In this document: positions 27,807 through 37,613 of the stretch, piece after piece
Layout: each line of letters opens with the position of its first letter
How positions within the stretch are numbered: the stretch's first letter is position 1
Program-made: the position numbers and the translations under genes
Notes under the pieces: model-generated
What the model saw: only the letters and a program-made list of their open reading frames with translations
Databases searched by the model: none
Told to the model about the DNA's origin: nothing
Assembly: GCA_944321185.1 (NCBI GenBank)
Contig: CALUKH010000007.1
Span: 1-64,000, forward strand
Origin: an uncultured Alistipes sp.
GTDB taxonomy: Bacteria > Bacteroidota > Bacteroidia > Bacteroidales > Rikenellaceae
Reading direction: 5' to 3'
DNA: 64,000 nucleotides

Positions 27807-28234
27807 CGATGTCGTTTCCCGGTTGTGCTGCCGGCCGGGGCAACGGCATTTTGATCCTTTGGTATATGACCTGTGTGCCGCGAAGTACGATCGAAAGATC
27901 CCGAAGCGAGAAAGTCTTGCCAAAGGTTGCATTTGTCAAAAAAAGATTATCTTTGTTCAACAAAGGAACTGTTACGGGCACAACGGCTGGCTCCGAGACG
28001 GTCGCTTCCGTCGGCGGAGGCCGCCGAACGGAGGGTTGCGGCGGCGGACGGATCAGAGCGTTGTGGACGGATTGCGGCGGCGACAAACGGATCGAAGCGC
28101 TGTGGCTGAGGACGGATCGCGACGGCGGAATCGAAATGCCGTGGCGGTGGATGGCTCCCGCCGGTGGGTGACCGTCAGTTCCGCGAAGCGGATGCCCGCC
28201 GGCGTCCCGTGTGTTGAACTTGTGCCCTGTTGGG
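27807..28234. other. Long leader between the two operons, with degenerate repeats
   Basis: No convincing gene. A -7-like TATCTTTG at 27948-27955 matches TAnnTTTG and could start the sigma gene transcript, giving a leader of about 270 nt. From 28036 to 28152 there are three degenerate GC-rich repeats of about 36-42 nt (28036-28070, 28072-28113, 28116-28152). The first two begin TTGCGGCGGCG and contain a GGATC and a GTGG further on. What they do is unclear. Confidence 0.4.
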
Positions 28235-28824
28235 ATGGAGAACGAACGGTTGCATCTGACCCTTACCTCGTCCGAATTCGGAAAACTCTTTTCCGAGTTC
28301 AAGCCTCGCTTTATGGCGGTGGCCTGTCGCTATGTGCGCAATGCAAATGTCGCTGAGGACATCGTCGCCGACAGTTTCATCGCCTTCTGGGGATTCGCGA
28401 AAGCCTGCCCGAGGATCTCAACATCCCGGCCTATATTCTGACAACGGTCAAGAATCGCTGTCTGAATCACCTTCATGCCGAACTGAGGCACCGGCAGCTC
28501 GAACGGAATCTCCATCAAACCCGTCAGCGGCTGTTGCAGGCCGACATCCGTTCGCTTGCGGCGTGTGATCCCGAGCGGATCTTCTCCCGGGAGATCCAGC
28601 TGCTGATGGCCGGGGCCCTGGCCCGGATGGGGGTGGTGACGCGCAACGTCTTCCTGCTGAGCCGCAACGAGGGCAAAACCTACCGGGAGATTGCCGACGA
28701 ACTCGGCATTTCGGTCAGCCGGGTCAATTTCGAGATCCGCCGGGCCCTCGATCTACTGCGCGTCGAATTGAAGGATTATCTCCCCGTGACGCTTATCATC
28801 TGGCTCTTCACCCACCGGTTTTGA
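28235..28824 (+). pseudogene. ECF sigma factor (FecI-like) with a frameshift
   Basis: Two reading frames together make one ECF sigma factor. Frame 1 starts at 28235 (MENERLHLTLTSSEFGKLFS) and carries region 2 (VRNANVAEDIVADSFIAFW). After the G-run at 28389-28392 the matching continuation (RESLPEDLNIPAYILTTVKN, then the region 4 helix-turn-helix EIADELGISVSRVNFEIRRA) is in another frame. One extra G in the run would restore a 196-residue protein reading FWGIRESLPED. It is partnered with the FecR at 29078. It may be a real pseudogene, a sequencing error at a homopolymer, or a slippage-controlled gene. Translation could restart at the ATG at 28534, but that would give only region 4. Confidence 0.8.
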
Positions 28825-29077
28825 CTTCAGGCTGCGGTCTCTCGCGGACGCTTGTTCTGCGCAGCGGAGCGGCCGGTCTCGTTTCGTATGTGCCCCGTGC
28901 TCTTCCGCTCGGGGCCTCTCTTTGTGCTTGCATTCCGAAGCACGCGGCAGTGAGACCTCCGATGAATCCGTTCCCGAGGGCTTCTGGGGTGGGTAGCGGC
29001 CTTCGGATGAAAAAAATTCACTTTTTTACTACTGACCTCGTCCGGTTGTTTGTTATTCTAATACAACACCGACAACC

Positions 29078-30037
29078 ATGGATGATCTGACGCTCCAAAA
29101 ATACCTGCGAAACGAACTCCCGGAACAACAACTCGTCGAGGTCCTCGACTGGCTCGATGCTTCGCCCGAGAATCAACGACGGCTCGACCGTCTGGACTAT
29201 CTCTCGAATCTGGGGATCCTCTACGGACCGACCCCGGACGAATCCCTCCGACAGCCGCGGGCAATGTCCCGCTGGAGACGGACCCTGCGTTGGAGTGCGG
29301 GCCTTGCCGCGGGTCTTCTGCTCGGTCTCGTGGGGAGTTATCAGTTGTCCGAACGGGCCCTCGAACGGCGGTCGCAGGAGTTCATGGCCATCACCGCTCC
29401 GAGCGGGCAGAGCCTGTCGGTGACCCTGAGCGACGGATCCCGCGTCTGGCTCAATGCCGGTTCGACGCTCGAATACCCGACGCTCTTCTCCGACCGCAGG
29501 CGCCGGGTGAAGATCCTCGGTGAGGCGATGTTCGAGGTGACGCACGATGCCGAACGGCCGTTTGTCGTCGAGACCTTCGCCTGCGAGGCCGAGGTGCTCG
29601 GCACGAAGTTCAACCTGTTGGCCGATACGGCGAAACGGCGTTTTTCGGCCGCCTTGCTCGAGGGGCGGCTGAAGATCCGCAACCTGCAGCAGGAGGACGA
29701 ATGCCTGATCCTGACGCCCGACGAGGCGGTCAATCTGGTCGACGGGCATCTCCGCCTGGAGAAGATCTCCGATCCGGACGACTTCCGCTGGGTCGACGGT
29801 CTGATGAACCTCAACGGGCTGACCTTTGCCCAGGTGATCGAAAAGCTGGAGCGCTACTACGGTGTGCGGATCGAAACCGATCTCCCGGGCGGTGTCTCGC
29901 AGCGCCGCTACCACGGCAAGATCCGCGTTTCGTACGGCATCGACCATGCGCTGGATCTCCTGCAGATGATGACCTCGGACTTCACCTACGCACACGACCC
30001 CGAAACCAATACGATTTACATCAAAACCCGAATCTGA
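29078..30037 (+). CDS. FecR-family anti-sigma factor, second
   Basis: 319 residues. Cytoplasmic N-terminal domain (about 1-65). Membrane helix (about 70-90, AGLAAGLLLGLVGSYQLSER). Periplasmic FecR domain with GSRVWLNAGSTLEYPTLF and GEAMFEVTHDAERPFVVETF. C-terminal DUF4974-like domain (MNLNGLTFAQVIEKLERYYG). It should be controlled by the STN domain of the SusC at 30184 and in turn control the sigma factor at 28235, which is broken in this sequence. The 253 nt before it hold no recognisable gene. The 10-mer TTACTACTGA lies 43 nt upstream of the ATG. Confidence 0.9.
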   Translation: MDDLTLQKYLRNELPEQQLVEVLDWLDASPENQRRLDRLDYLSNLGILYGPTPDESLRQPRAMSRWRRTLRWSAGLAAGLLLGLVGSYQLSERALERRSQEFMAITAPSGQSLSVTLSDGSRVWLNAGSTLEYPTLFSDRRRRVKILGEAMFEVTHDAERPFVVETFACEAEVLGTKFNLLADTAKRRFSAALLEGRLKIRNLQQEDECLILTPDEAVNLVDGHLRLEKISDPDDFRWVDGLMNLNGLTFAQVIEKLERYYGVRIETDLPGGVSQRRYHGKIRVSYGIDHALDLLQMMTSDFTYAHDPETNTIYIKTRI

Positions 30038-30061
30038 CTGCCTATGGACTGACCCGACCCG

Positions 30062-30131
30062 CCCCCCCCCAACCTTTTGACCTGTTTGCCTGTCGGAAAA
30101 AGGTCCGCGGATGTGGCAGCATCCGCGGACC
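30062..30131 (+). promoter_or_regulatory. C9 tract and perfect 12-bp hairpin in the susC leader
   Basis: Nine C residues at 30062-30070 lie between fecR and susC. A perfect inverted repeat follows, GGTCCGCGGATG (30102-30113) and CATCCGCGGACC (30120-30131), with a 6-nt loop. It has no T-run after it, so it is more likely a leader structure or processing/pausing site than a terminator. The susC ATG is 52 nt further on. Confidence 0.5.
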
Positions 30132-30183
30132 GCAGGACAGGCCGCCTTACGAAAGCTAACCTACCTATCCTTACGACAAATTT

Positions 30184-33100
30184 ATGAAAAAATCAAGAAT
30201 CGGGCAACTCGGCTGCCTGATTGCACGGCTTGTCTGTGTGCTATGCTGGGTCACCGTTTCCTGGGCCCAGAGCCGGGAAATGACCGTACGGCTTGACATG
30301 ACGGACGTTCCGATGAAACGCGTCATGGACGAAATCGAACGGCAGACCGGACTCCTGTTTCTCTACACCAGCGAGGTCGACACGAACCGACGTGTCTCAC
30401 TGCATGTCGATCGTCGACCGCTTGACGAGGCGCTCACGCTGCTTTTCCACGATACGGAGATTGTCTATCGGATTGCGATTCCGAACATCGTGCTTTCGAA
30501 GCGCCCGGCCTCGACTCGTCCGTCGACGGTGACGGGCGTGGTGAGGGATGCCGACGGTGCGGCGATCGTCGGTGCGACGGTCCTCGTGCAGGGCACGACC
30601 CTCGGAACGACCACGGCTCTCGACGGATCGTTCTCGCTGACGATTCCCGCCTCGGTCGAACGGCCCGAACTCTCGGCTCGCTTTATCGGCTGCCGGAGCG
30701 AGACGATCCCGGTCGGCAACCGCTCGATGTTCGACATCGTGCTGAAACCCGAGACCGTCGAGGTGGAGTCGGTCGTGGTGACGGCCCTGGGCATCAAGCG
30801 CTCGGAGAAGGCCCTCTCGTACAACGTCCAGCAGGTCTCGGCGGAGGCAATTGTCGCCAACCGGGACGCCAACTTCATCAATTCGCTCAACGGCAAGGTG
30901 GCCGGGGTGACGATCAACGCCTCGTCGTCGGGTGTGGGCGGCGCCTCGAAGGTCGTCATGCGCGGTCAGAAATCCATTTCGCAATCGTCGAACGCCCTGT
31001 ATGTGATCGACGGCGTGCCGATGTTCACCAAGGCCCGCGACGGCGGCACGGAGTTCGCCTCGCAGGGTACGACCGATCCCATTGCCGACATCAACCCCGA
31101 GGATATCGAGTCGATCTCGGTGCTGACGGGTGCCGCGGCCGCCGCTCTCTACGGTTCGGACGCCGCCAACGGCGCCATCGTCGTGACGACGAAGAGCGGC
31201 AAGGTCGGACAGCTCTCCATCACCGCTGCGGCGGGGGTCGAGGTGATGGATCCCTTTGTCCTGCCGCGGTTCCAGAACCGATACGGTACGGGCAATCTCT
31301 CGACGCCGATCAACGTCACCAGTTACAGTTGGGGACCCCGTCTCAATGCGGTCAACCGCATGGGGTATGATCCGCGCCGGGATTATTTCCGTACGGGCGT
31401 CACCCATACCGAGAACGTCTCGCTGTCGACCGGTACGGAGCGCAACCAGACCTATCTGTCGGCCGCGGCGGTCAATTCGCGCGGAGTCGTCCCCAACAAC
31501 CGTTACGACCGCTACAACTTCACGTTCCGCAACACGACGTCGTTTCTCAACGACCGCATGAAGCTCGATGTCGGGGCCAGTTACGTCCTGCAGAAGGACC
31601 TGAACATGATCAACCAGGGTACGTACAACAATCCCCTGACCGGCGCCTATCTCTTTGCACGCGGCGGTGACTGGGAGACGGTCCGCATGTATGAGCGTTA
31701 CGATCCGGTGGACAAGATCTCGAAACAGTACTGGCCGATGGGCGACGGCAGCATCACGATGCAGAACCCCTACTGGGCCAACTACCGCAACCTGCGCTCG
31801 AACCGAAAGGACCGGTACATGCTCAATGCCCGATTGGCGTACGACGTGCTGGACTGGCTGAACGTGTCGGGGCGCATCCGCATCGACCATTCGCACAACA
31901 CCTACCGCGAGAAGATGTACGCTTCGTCGAACGTGCAGCTCACCGAACAGTCGTCGAACGGTCTCTACGGCGTGACCCGCATGATCGACCGTCAGGTCTA
32001 CGGTGATGCGCTGGTGAACGTCAACAAGACGTTCGGAGACCGGTGGTCGCTGCAGGTCAACTTCGGCGCGTCGTTCTCCGACATGAAGAACGATGCGATG
32101 AAGATCCGCGGACCGATTGCCGACGGATCCTCGGGCGAGAAACAGGGGCTGGCCAACGTCTTCAGCCTGCAGAATCTGAGCAATTCGACCAAGACCACGC
32201 GTCGCGAGGAGGGTTGGCGCGAACAGACGCAGTCGCTCTTCGCCTCGGTCGAGCTGGGCTTCAAGGGCTCGTACTACCTGACGCTCACCGGGCGCAATGA
32301 CTGGCCCTCGCAGCTGGCCGGTCCTCATTCGAACGCCTCGTCGTTCTTCTATCCCTCGGTGGGACTGTCGGTCGTGCTCTCGCAGCTCATACCGAACATG
32401 CCCGAGAACCTCTCCTATGTCAAGTTGCGCGGATCGTTCGCCTCGGTGGGCGTGGCCTTCGAGCGCTACATCGCCAACCCGCTCTATGCGTGGAACGAAA
32501 GCGGCCTGTCGTGGAATACCCAGACGCAGTATCCGGCCTATCATCTGAAGCCCGAACGCACGAAGTCGTTCGAGGTGGGGTTGACGATGCGCTTCCTGCG
32601 CCACTTCAACCTCGACGTGACCTATTACGTCTCCCATACGCAGAACCAGACCTTTGATCCTCAGCTGTCGGGCGGTACGGGTTTTTCGTCGATCATCATC
32701 CAGTCGGGTAACGTCCGCAACCGCGGGCTGGAACTGTCGCTCGCATACGGCAACGAGTGGGGCAGTGTCGCCTGGGAGTCGAACTTCACCTTCTCGGCCA
32801 ACCGCAACCGGATCCTCTCGCTGGCCAACAACGTCATCAATTATGCCACGGGAGAGCGTTTTTCGATCGAACGGCTCAACATGGGCGGTCTGGGCGATGC
32901 GCAGTTCCTGCTCGAGGAGGGCGGCACGCTGGGCGATCTCTACTCGCGCCGCGACCTGCGCTACGACGAAAACCGGGCGATCTATGTCGATGAAAACGGA
33001 GCCGTTTCGACCGAGACGATTCAGGACGTGAGCCGCTACGTCAAGCTGGGTTCGGTGCTTCCCGATGCCAATCTGTCGTGGCGCAACGATCTGCGATGGA

Positions 33101-33555
33101 AGAACCTCACGTTCGGCTTCATGGTTTCGGCGCGTCTGGGCGGTGTGGTCTTCTCGCGCACGCAGGCCATGCTGGATCTTTACGGCGTCTCGGAGGCCAC
33201 GGCTGCGGCCCGTGATGCGGGCGGTGTGCGGATCAACGGCGGTGATGTGGTCGACCCCTACACCTGGTATTCGGCCATCGCCGGCGGCAACTCCATCCCG
33301 CAGTTCTACACCTACTCGGCCACGAACGTGCGACTGCAGGAGGCTTCGATCAGCTACACGATCCCGAAACGCAGGCTTCGCGACGTGTGCGAAATCACTC
33401 TCTCGCTCGTGGGCCGCAACCTGTGGATGATCTACAACCGGGCGCCGTTCGATCCCGAGTCGATCGCCACCACGGGCAACTACTATCAGGGTATCGATTA
33501 CTTCATGATGCCGTCGCTGCGCAGCGTCGGATTCAATCTCCGTTTCAAATTCTAA
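30184..33555 (+). CDS. SusC/RagA-like TonB-dependent receptor of the GH18 locus
   Basis: 1123 residues. Signal peptide. STN domain (about 35-105, MTVRLDMTDVPMKRVMDEIE). Carboxypeptidase-regulatory-like domain (about 115-190, VTGVVRDADGAAIVGATVLV). Plug (VVVTALGIKRSEKALSYNVQ, then YVIDGVPMF and IESISVLTGAAAAALYGSDA). Barrel ending in GFNLRFKF. It imports the glycan product released at the surface by the GH18 enzyme at 37614, with the SusD encoded 11 nt downstream. The STN domain couples it to the FecR at 29078. Confidence 0.95.
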   Translation: MKKSRIGQLGCLIARLVCVLCWVTVSWAQSREMTVRLDMTDVPMKRVMDEIERQTGLLFLYTSEVDTNRRVSLHVDRRPLDEALTLLFHDTEIVYRIAIPNIVLSKRPASTRPSTVTGVVRDADGAAIVGATVLVQGTTLGTTTALDGSFSLTIPASVERPELSARFIGCRSETIPVGNRSMFDIVLKPETVEVESVVVTALGIKRSEKALSYNVQQVSAEAIVANRDANFINSLNGKVAGVTINASSSGVGGASKVVMRGQKSISQSSNALYVIDGVPMFTKARDGGTEFASQGTTDPIADINPEDIESISVLTGAAAAALYGSDAANGAIVVTTKSGKVGQLSITAAAGVEVMDPFVLPRFQNRYGTGNLSTPINVTSYSWGPRLNAVNRMGYDPRRDYFRTGVTHTENVSLSTGTERNQTYLSAAAVNSRGVVPNNRYDRYNFTFRNTTSFLNDRMKLDVGASYVLQKDLNMINQGTYNNPLTGAYLFARGGDWETVRMYERYDPVDKISKQYWPMGDGSITMQNPYWANYRNLRSNRKDRYMLNARLAYDVLDWLNVSGRIRIDHSHNTYREKMYASSNVQLTEQSSNGLYGVTRMIDRQVYGDALVNVNKTFGDRWSLQVNFGASFSDMKNDAMKIRGPIADGSSGEKQGLANVFSLQNLSNSTKTTRREEGWREQTQSLFASVELGFKGSYYLTLTGRNDWPSQLAGPHSNASSFFYPSVGLSVVLSQLIPNMPENLSYVKLRGSFASVGVAFERYIANPLYAWNESGLSWNTQTQYPAYHLKPERTKSFEVGLTMRFLRHFNLDVTYYVSHTQNQTFDPQLSGGTGFSSIIIQSGNVRNRGLELSLAYGNEWGSVAWESNFTFSANRNRILSLANNVINYATGERFSIERLNMGGLGDAQFLLEEGGTLGDLYSRRDLRYDENRAIYVDENGAVSTETIQDVSRYVKLGSVLPDANLSWRNDLRWKNLTFGFMVSARLGGVVFSRTQAMLDLYGVSEATAAARDAGGVRINGGDVVDPYTWYSAIAGGNSIPQFYTYSATNVRLQEASISYTIPKRRLRDVCEITLSLVGRNLWMIYNRAPFDPESIATTGNYYQGIDYFMMPSLRSVGFNLRFKF

Positions 33556-33566
33556 ATCGTCTCACG

Positions 33567-35210
33567 ATGAAATACCTCATCATCAGGGCTGCATTCGCCC
33601 TGGCGGTCGTGTGCGGGGCAGGAGCTTGCACGAAAAACTACCTCGAGATCAACAGCAATCCCTACGAAGTCTCGAAGGATCAGATGAAGGCCAAGGATTA
33701 CGCCATTGCCTCGGGCCTGGCGGCCATGTTCGGCACGGTGATCTCCACCGACGTCAACACGGCCCAGTTTACGGACTGTCTGCTGGGCGGCACGCAGGGC
33801 GGCTACTACGCCGATTCGAACAACGGCTGGACAAGCACCATCTCCAAATACAATCCGACGGACGACTGGACCCGCGTCTTCCTGTACAGCGACCGGGTCA
33901 TTCCGCAACTCTACGGCAACCTGTCGAACGTCGAGGGCATCTCGGATGATCCGCTGGTGCGTGCAATTCTCAAGATCGTGAAGGTCTGTGTCCTGAGCCG
34001 CGTGACCGACACCTACGGCCCGATTCCCTATTCGGAGATTGGCCGCACGGGCAAGATCCAGGTGGCCTACGACCCGCAGCCGAAGGTCTATGCGCAGATG
34101 TTCGACGAACTGGACGAGGCCATCGCCCTGCTCGATGCCAACCTCGAACGCAGCATCATCCCGACGACCGATCAGGTTTTCGACGGTTCGGCCCGCAAGT
34201 GGTGCCGCTTTGCCAATTCGATGAAGCTGCGTCTGGCCCTGCGCATCGTCTACACCGATTTCCGCAGTTCGAAGGGGCTCTCGCCGCAACAGATCGGCGA
34301 GCAGGCCGTGGCCCATCCCGTGGGGGTCATGCGTTCGAACGACGACAATGCGCAGCTCTCGCCGCGGGCCTTTGGCAAGGACGGCAATCCGCTCTACACG
34401 GCCTGCATGTACAATACGCCGGCCGGATCACTTACCGGTGGCGATTCGCATGCGGCGGCCGACATCGTCTGCTACATGAACGGCTATCGCGATCCGCGGC
34501 GCGAAAAGTACTTCAGCCGGGCCCGTTTCACGGGGGAGGATGCACCCGAATATGTCGGCATGCGGCGCGGCGCAGCCATCCCGGCCCTGAGCACCGTCGG
34601 GCTGCTCTATTCGGGGATTCAGTTCGTCGAGGAACGGATGACGCCCGTGCAGTGGATGAATGCCGCCGAGGTGACATTCCTGCGCGCCGAAGCGGCGGGT
34701 GTCTTCGGCTGGCGGATGGACGGCTCGGCCCGGGATCTCTACGAGCAGGGCGTGCGTCTGTCGTTCGAGCAGTGGGGTGTGGCCGGTGTCGAGGAGTATC
34801 TGGCCGGGCAGTCGCTGCCCGAGACCTACGTCGATCCCAACGGTGGACAGGCCTCCTTCCCCGAACAGCTCTCGACGCTGGGCGTGGCCTGGAACGACGC
34901 CGCCTCGAAGCGGGAGATGCAGGAGCGTATCCTGATCCAGAAGTGGATCGCCAACTTCCATCTGGGCAACGAGGCCTGGGCCGACTTCCGCCGGACGGGT
35001 TTCCCGCATCTGATTCCGGCTCAGGAGCGGGTCGTGGGCAACAACACCCAGGGCATCCGCAATCTGAAGCTTGGTGCCCGCCGCATGCCCTATCCGGCCG
35101 ACGAGGCAACCAACAACCCCGTCAATTATGCACGTGCCGTGGAGCTGCTCGGCGGCCCGGACAACATGTCTACCCGCATGTGGTGGGACTGCAACCCGGA
35201 TGTCAAATAG
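33567..35210 (+). CDS. SusD-like lipoprotein of the GH18 locus
   Basis: 547 residues from the ATG at 33567; the lipoprotein signal MKYLIIRAAFALAVVCGAGA is followed by the lipobox Cys. TDTYGPIPYSEIGRTGKIQV and VKVYAQMFDELDEAIALLDA-like blocks are typical of the SusD subfamily that includes SusD-like_2 proteins. KWIANFHLGNEAWADFRRTG near the C-terminus is another landmark. It should bind glycan over the SusC barrel. Distinct in sequence from both SusD proteins of the first operon. Confidence 0.92.
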   Translation: MKYLIIRAAFALAVVCGAGACTKNYLEINSNPYEVSKDQMKAKDYAIASGLAAMFGTVISTDVNTAQFTDCLLGGTQGGYYADSNNGWTSTISKYNPTDDWTRVFLYSDRVIPQLYGNLSNVEGISDDPLVRAILKIVKVCVLSRVTDTYGPIPYSEIGRTGKIQVAYDPQPKVYAQMFDELDEAIALLDANLERSIIPTTDQVFDGSARKWCRFANSMKLRLALRIVYTDFRSSKGLSPQQIGEQAVAHPVGVMRSNDDNAQLSPRAFGKDGNPLYTACMYNTPAGSLTGGDSHAAADIVCYMNGYRDPRREKYFSRARFTGEDAPEYVGMRRGAAIPALSTVGLLYSGIQFVEERMTPVQWMNAAEVTFLRAEAAGVFGWRMDGSARDLYEQGVRLSFEQWGVAGVEEYLAGQSLPETYVDPNGGQASFPEQLSTLGVAWNDAASKREMQERILIQKWIANFHLGNEAWADFRRTGFPHLIPAQERVVGNNTQGIRNLKLGARRMPYPADEATNNPVNYARAVELLGGPDNMSTRMWWDCNPDVK

Positions 35211-35245
35211 TGCTAAACGTATCGAAACTTCCAATGCAAGCAATC

Positions 35246-36250
35246 ATGAAACAGACTCTTCTTCCGATCCTGGCTGCGGTGACGCTCATGGTGTCATGCA
35301 GCGAATGGACGGATCCCCGGAACGTGGATTTCCTGCCTCGGATGACGACCCGCGATCCTGCCGAACTGGCCGCTCTGCGCGATTTCAAGGCGTCGGAACA
35401 CCCCCTGATGATGATCCATGTCGAGGGGACGCCGAACGCTCCCGACCGGCAGAACCAACATCCGATGGCCATGCCCGACAGCGTCGATTTCCTGCTCATG
35501 AGCCGGGTCGACGGGCTGCATGCGTCGCTCGTGGCCGAAGTGGCCGAGGTGCGGGCGGCCAAGGGTACCCGCACGCTCAACCTGATCTCCTACGACGCCA
35601 TCCGTGCGAACTGGGAGGCGTTGCGCGCCGAAGCCGAGGAGGCCGGCCGGGCGGACGAATATCCCGAGACGGCATTTGCGGAGTATTGCCGCTCGGAGAC
35701 CCGCAAACAGCTGGAATACTGCCTGTCGTACGGACTGGACGGGGTGGTGGCCTCCTATCTGGGCGGTTACGATGCGGCGCCGGCCGCACCCTTCGTCCTG
35801 GAGGTCGACGCCTGGGCGAAAGAGCACGCCGACAAACTGCTCTTCCTGCGTGGTTATCCGGCCTATGTGGCCCGTATCGAGGGGCAGACGCTCGTTTCAC
35901 GCTGTCGTTATGTGATCATTCTTGCCGAGGAGGCCCGGGCTTCGGTCTCGATCTCCCGCATGGTGCGCGAGCAACTGGTCGAAGGGGTTCCCTCCGATCG
36001 GGTCATTCTCGAGGCTGCCATCCCGGCTTTGGTCGACGGCGGCGAGGAGGCTCTCTCCGGCGCGGCGGTCCGAACCGCGGCCGAGTGGGTGGTGGACCCC
36101 CGGACATCCTCCACGGTCCGCTGCGACAAGCGGGGACTTTGCCTCTCGAATGCTCCGCAGGACTACTTCAACAAACCGACCTACAAACATATCCGCGAAG
36201 CGCTGGCCATCCTGAACTCCGCGGCCGACGATCCCGAATCCGAAAATTGA
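35246..36250 (+). CDS. GH18-like lipoprotein lacking catalytic residues (probable surface glycan-binding protein)
   Basis: 334 residues from the ATG at 35246; the signal MKQTLLPILAAVTLMVSC ends in the lipobox Cys. The fold resembles GH18 TIM barrels: LNLISYDAIRANW, then RKQLEYCLSYGLDGVVASYL on the strand that carries the active site, and VIILAEEARASVSISRMV. In active Endo H/F1-type GH18 proteins this strand reads DGxxFDDEY. Here it is DGVVASYL from Asp165, so the catalytic Glu position holds Leu. It should bind but not cut glycans. Non-catalytic GH18-like lipoproteins stand at this place in Bacteroides N-glycan loci, as I recall them. Confidence 0.8.
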   Translation: MKQTLLPILAAVTLMVSCSEWTDPRNVDFLPRMTTRDPAELAALRDFKASEHPLMMIHVEGTPNAPDRQNQHPMAMPDSVDFLLMSRVDGLHASLVAEVAEVRAAKGTRTLNLISYDAIRANWEALRAEAEEAGRADEYPETAFAEYCRSETRKQLEYCLSYGLDGVVASYLGGYDAAPAAPFVLEVDAWAKEHADKLLFLRGYPAYVARIEGQTLVSRCRYVIILAEEARASVSISRMVREQLVEGVPSDRVILEAAIPALVDGGEEALSGAAVRTAAEWVVDPRTSSTVRCDKRGLCLSNAPQDYFNKPTYKHIREALAILNSAADDPESEN

Positions 36251-36258
36251 CTCCGACC

Positions 36259-37551
36259 ATGAAAAATAGACTTGCATTCGCCGGATACCTGCTTGTGGCT
36301 CTGGCACTGACCGCTTGCCAGGGTGACGAGGAGGGCAAATATCACTTCGAAAACCGGGTTTTCATCCCGGGAAACTCGTTCACGGAGGATCTCTTCATCA
36401 AACGCGACAATCTCGATGTGACGCGTAGCGAGAGGTGTCGTCTGGTCGTGGGCATGGCTCAGCCCGAGGCGCGCAACCTGCAGATCCGATTCCGGGCGGC
36501 TCCCGAACTGCTCGACCGTTACAGGCTCTTCTACGAGGATCCGGACGTACGGCTGCTGCCTGCCGACGGCGGTTATTACGCCTTCCCGGAACTCACGGCC
36601 ACGATTCCGGCCGGAGCGGTCGAGAGCGCTCCGCTCGACGTCGTGTTCGAACACCTGGACCAGCTGCCCGTCGACGACAACCGACGCTATGTCCTGCCCG
36701 TGACGATCGACACGTCCGACGGCATGGCGGTGCTGGAGAGTGCCCGGACGGTCTATTTCCGCTTTTCGAAGGCGGCGCTCGTCAACGTTGTGGCCGATCT
36801 GCAGAACAACTGCGCATGGCCCGAATGGACCGACCGGACGGAAGCCGTCCGCGACATGGAGATGTTTACGCTTGAAGCGCTCGTCTATGCCAATTCGTTC
36901 GACCGCCCGATCTCGACGATCCTCGGTATCGAGGACTGCTTCCTGATCCGTCTGGGCGACAGCGGCCCGGCCAACCAACTGCAGGTGGCCTTTGCCGGGA
37001 AGGTCTCGCCCGAAGCCGCCTCCGTGTCGCGTGGAACGATCCCCGCCTCGCCCGACAGCCGGTTCGATCTGAAACCCTTTCGCTGGTATCATATCGCCGT
37101 GACGTTTGATCACGGAACGGTCGCAGTCTACATCGACGGCAAGCTCCGCATCTCGACCCGGGCCGAACTCTCCTCGCCGGAGGGCAAGACGGTGGCGGTC
37201 GACCGGGTCAATTTCGCCGTTCCGCATTCGGACGAGACCGACGGCAGGCCCCGCTGTTTCTGGATCGGCCATTCGTACCGTCTGAAGAGCGACGGCGATC
37301 TCTTCTACGAACGGCGTTTCGACGGCCGCATCAGCGAGGTGCGCATCTGGAACCGCGCCCTCGCGGCCGATGAACTGACGGCCGAAAACCACTTCTACAA
37401 GATCGATCCCGCCTCGGACGGACTGGTGGCCTACTGGAAGTTCGACGACCGGACCACGGGCCGGACGGTCCGCGATTACGGCCCGAACGGTTTCACGCTG
37501 ACCTCCGAACGCGAAATCGACTGGCAGCCGGTCGCCCTGCCCGAACCTTGA
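36259..37551 (+). CDS. DUF1735 + LamG-like lipoprotein (glycan-binding candidate)
   Basis: 430 residues with the lipoprotein signal MKNRLAFAGYLLVALALTAC. A DUF1735-type beta domain occupies about 20-170 (FIKRDNLDVTRSERCRLVVG to VYFRFSKA). A laminin-G/concanavalin-like domain fills the rest (FTLEALVYANSFDRPISTIL, then WYHIAVTFDHGTVAVYIDGK, ending ISEVRIWNRAL and DGLVAYWKFDD). It lies 8 nt after the GH18-like gene. The LamG module is a close relative of that in the protein at 39782. Probably a surface glycan-binding protein of the SusCD complex. Confidence 0.82.
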   Translation: MKNRLAFAGYLLVALALTACQGDEEGKYHFENRVFIPGNSFTEDLFIKRDNLDVTRSERCRLVVGMAQPEARNLQIRFRAAPELLDRYRLFYEDPDVRLLPADGGYYAFPELTATIPAGAVESAPLDVVFEHLDQLPVDDNRRYVLPVTIDTSDGMAVLESARTVYFRFSKAALVNVVADLQNNCAWPEWTDRTEAVRDMEMFTLEALVYANSFDRPISTILGIEDCFLIRLGDSGPANQLQVAFAGKVSPEAASVSRGTIPASPDSRFDLKPFRWYHIAVTFDHGTVAVYIDGKLRISTRAELSSPEGKTVAVDRVNFAVPHSDETDGRPRCFWIGHSYRLKSDGDLFYERRFDGRISEVRIWNRALAADELTAENHFYKIDPASDGLVAYWKFDDRTTGRTVRDYGPNGFTLTSEREIDWQPVALPEP

Positions 37552-37613
37552 TCCGGAAACGGTGTCATGATTCTGAACCAAGCCATACTAACCTTTAATC
37601 AACCAAACAACTC

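Noticed and set aside
27728..28171. Open frame after the TolC gene
   Set aside because: It runs through the terminator and the degenerate repeats and shows no domain or start context.
28534..28824. A separate small gene starting at the internal ATG, encoding only a helix-turn-helix
   Set aside because: It continues the sigma factor of the preceding frame without a gap in homology, so it is taken as part of one frameshifted gene.
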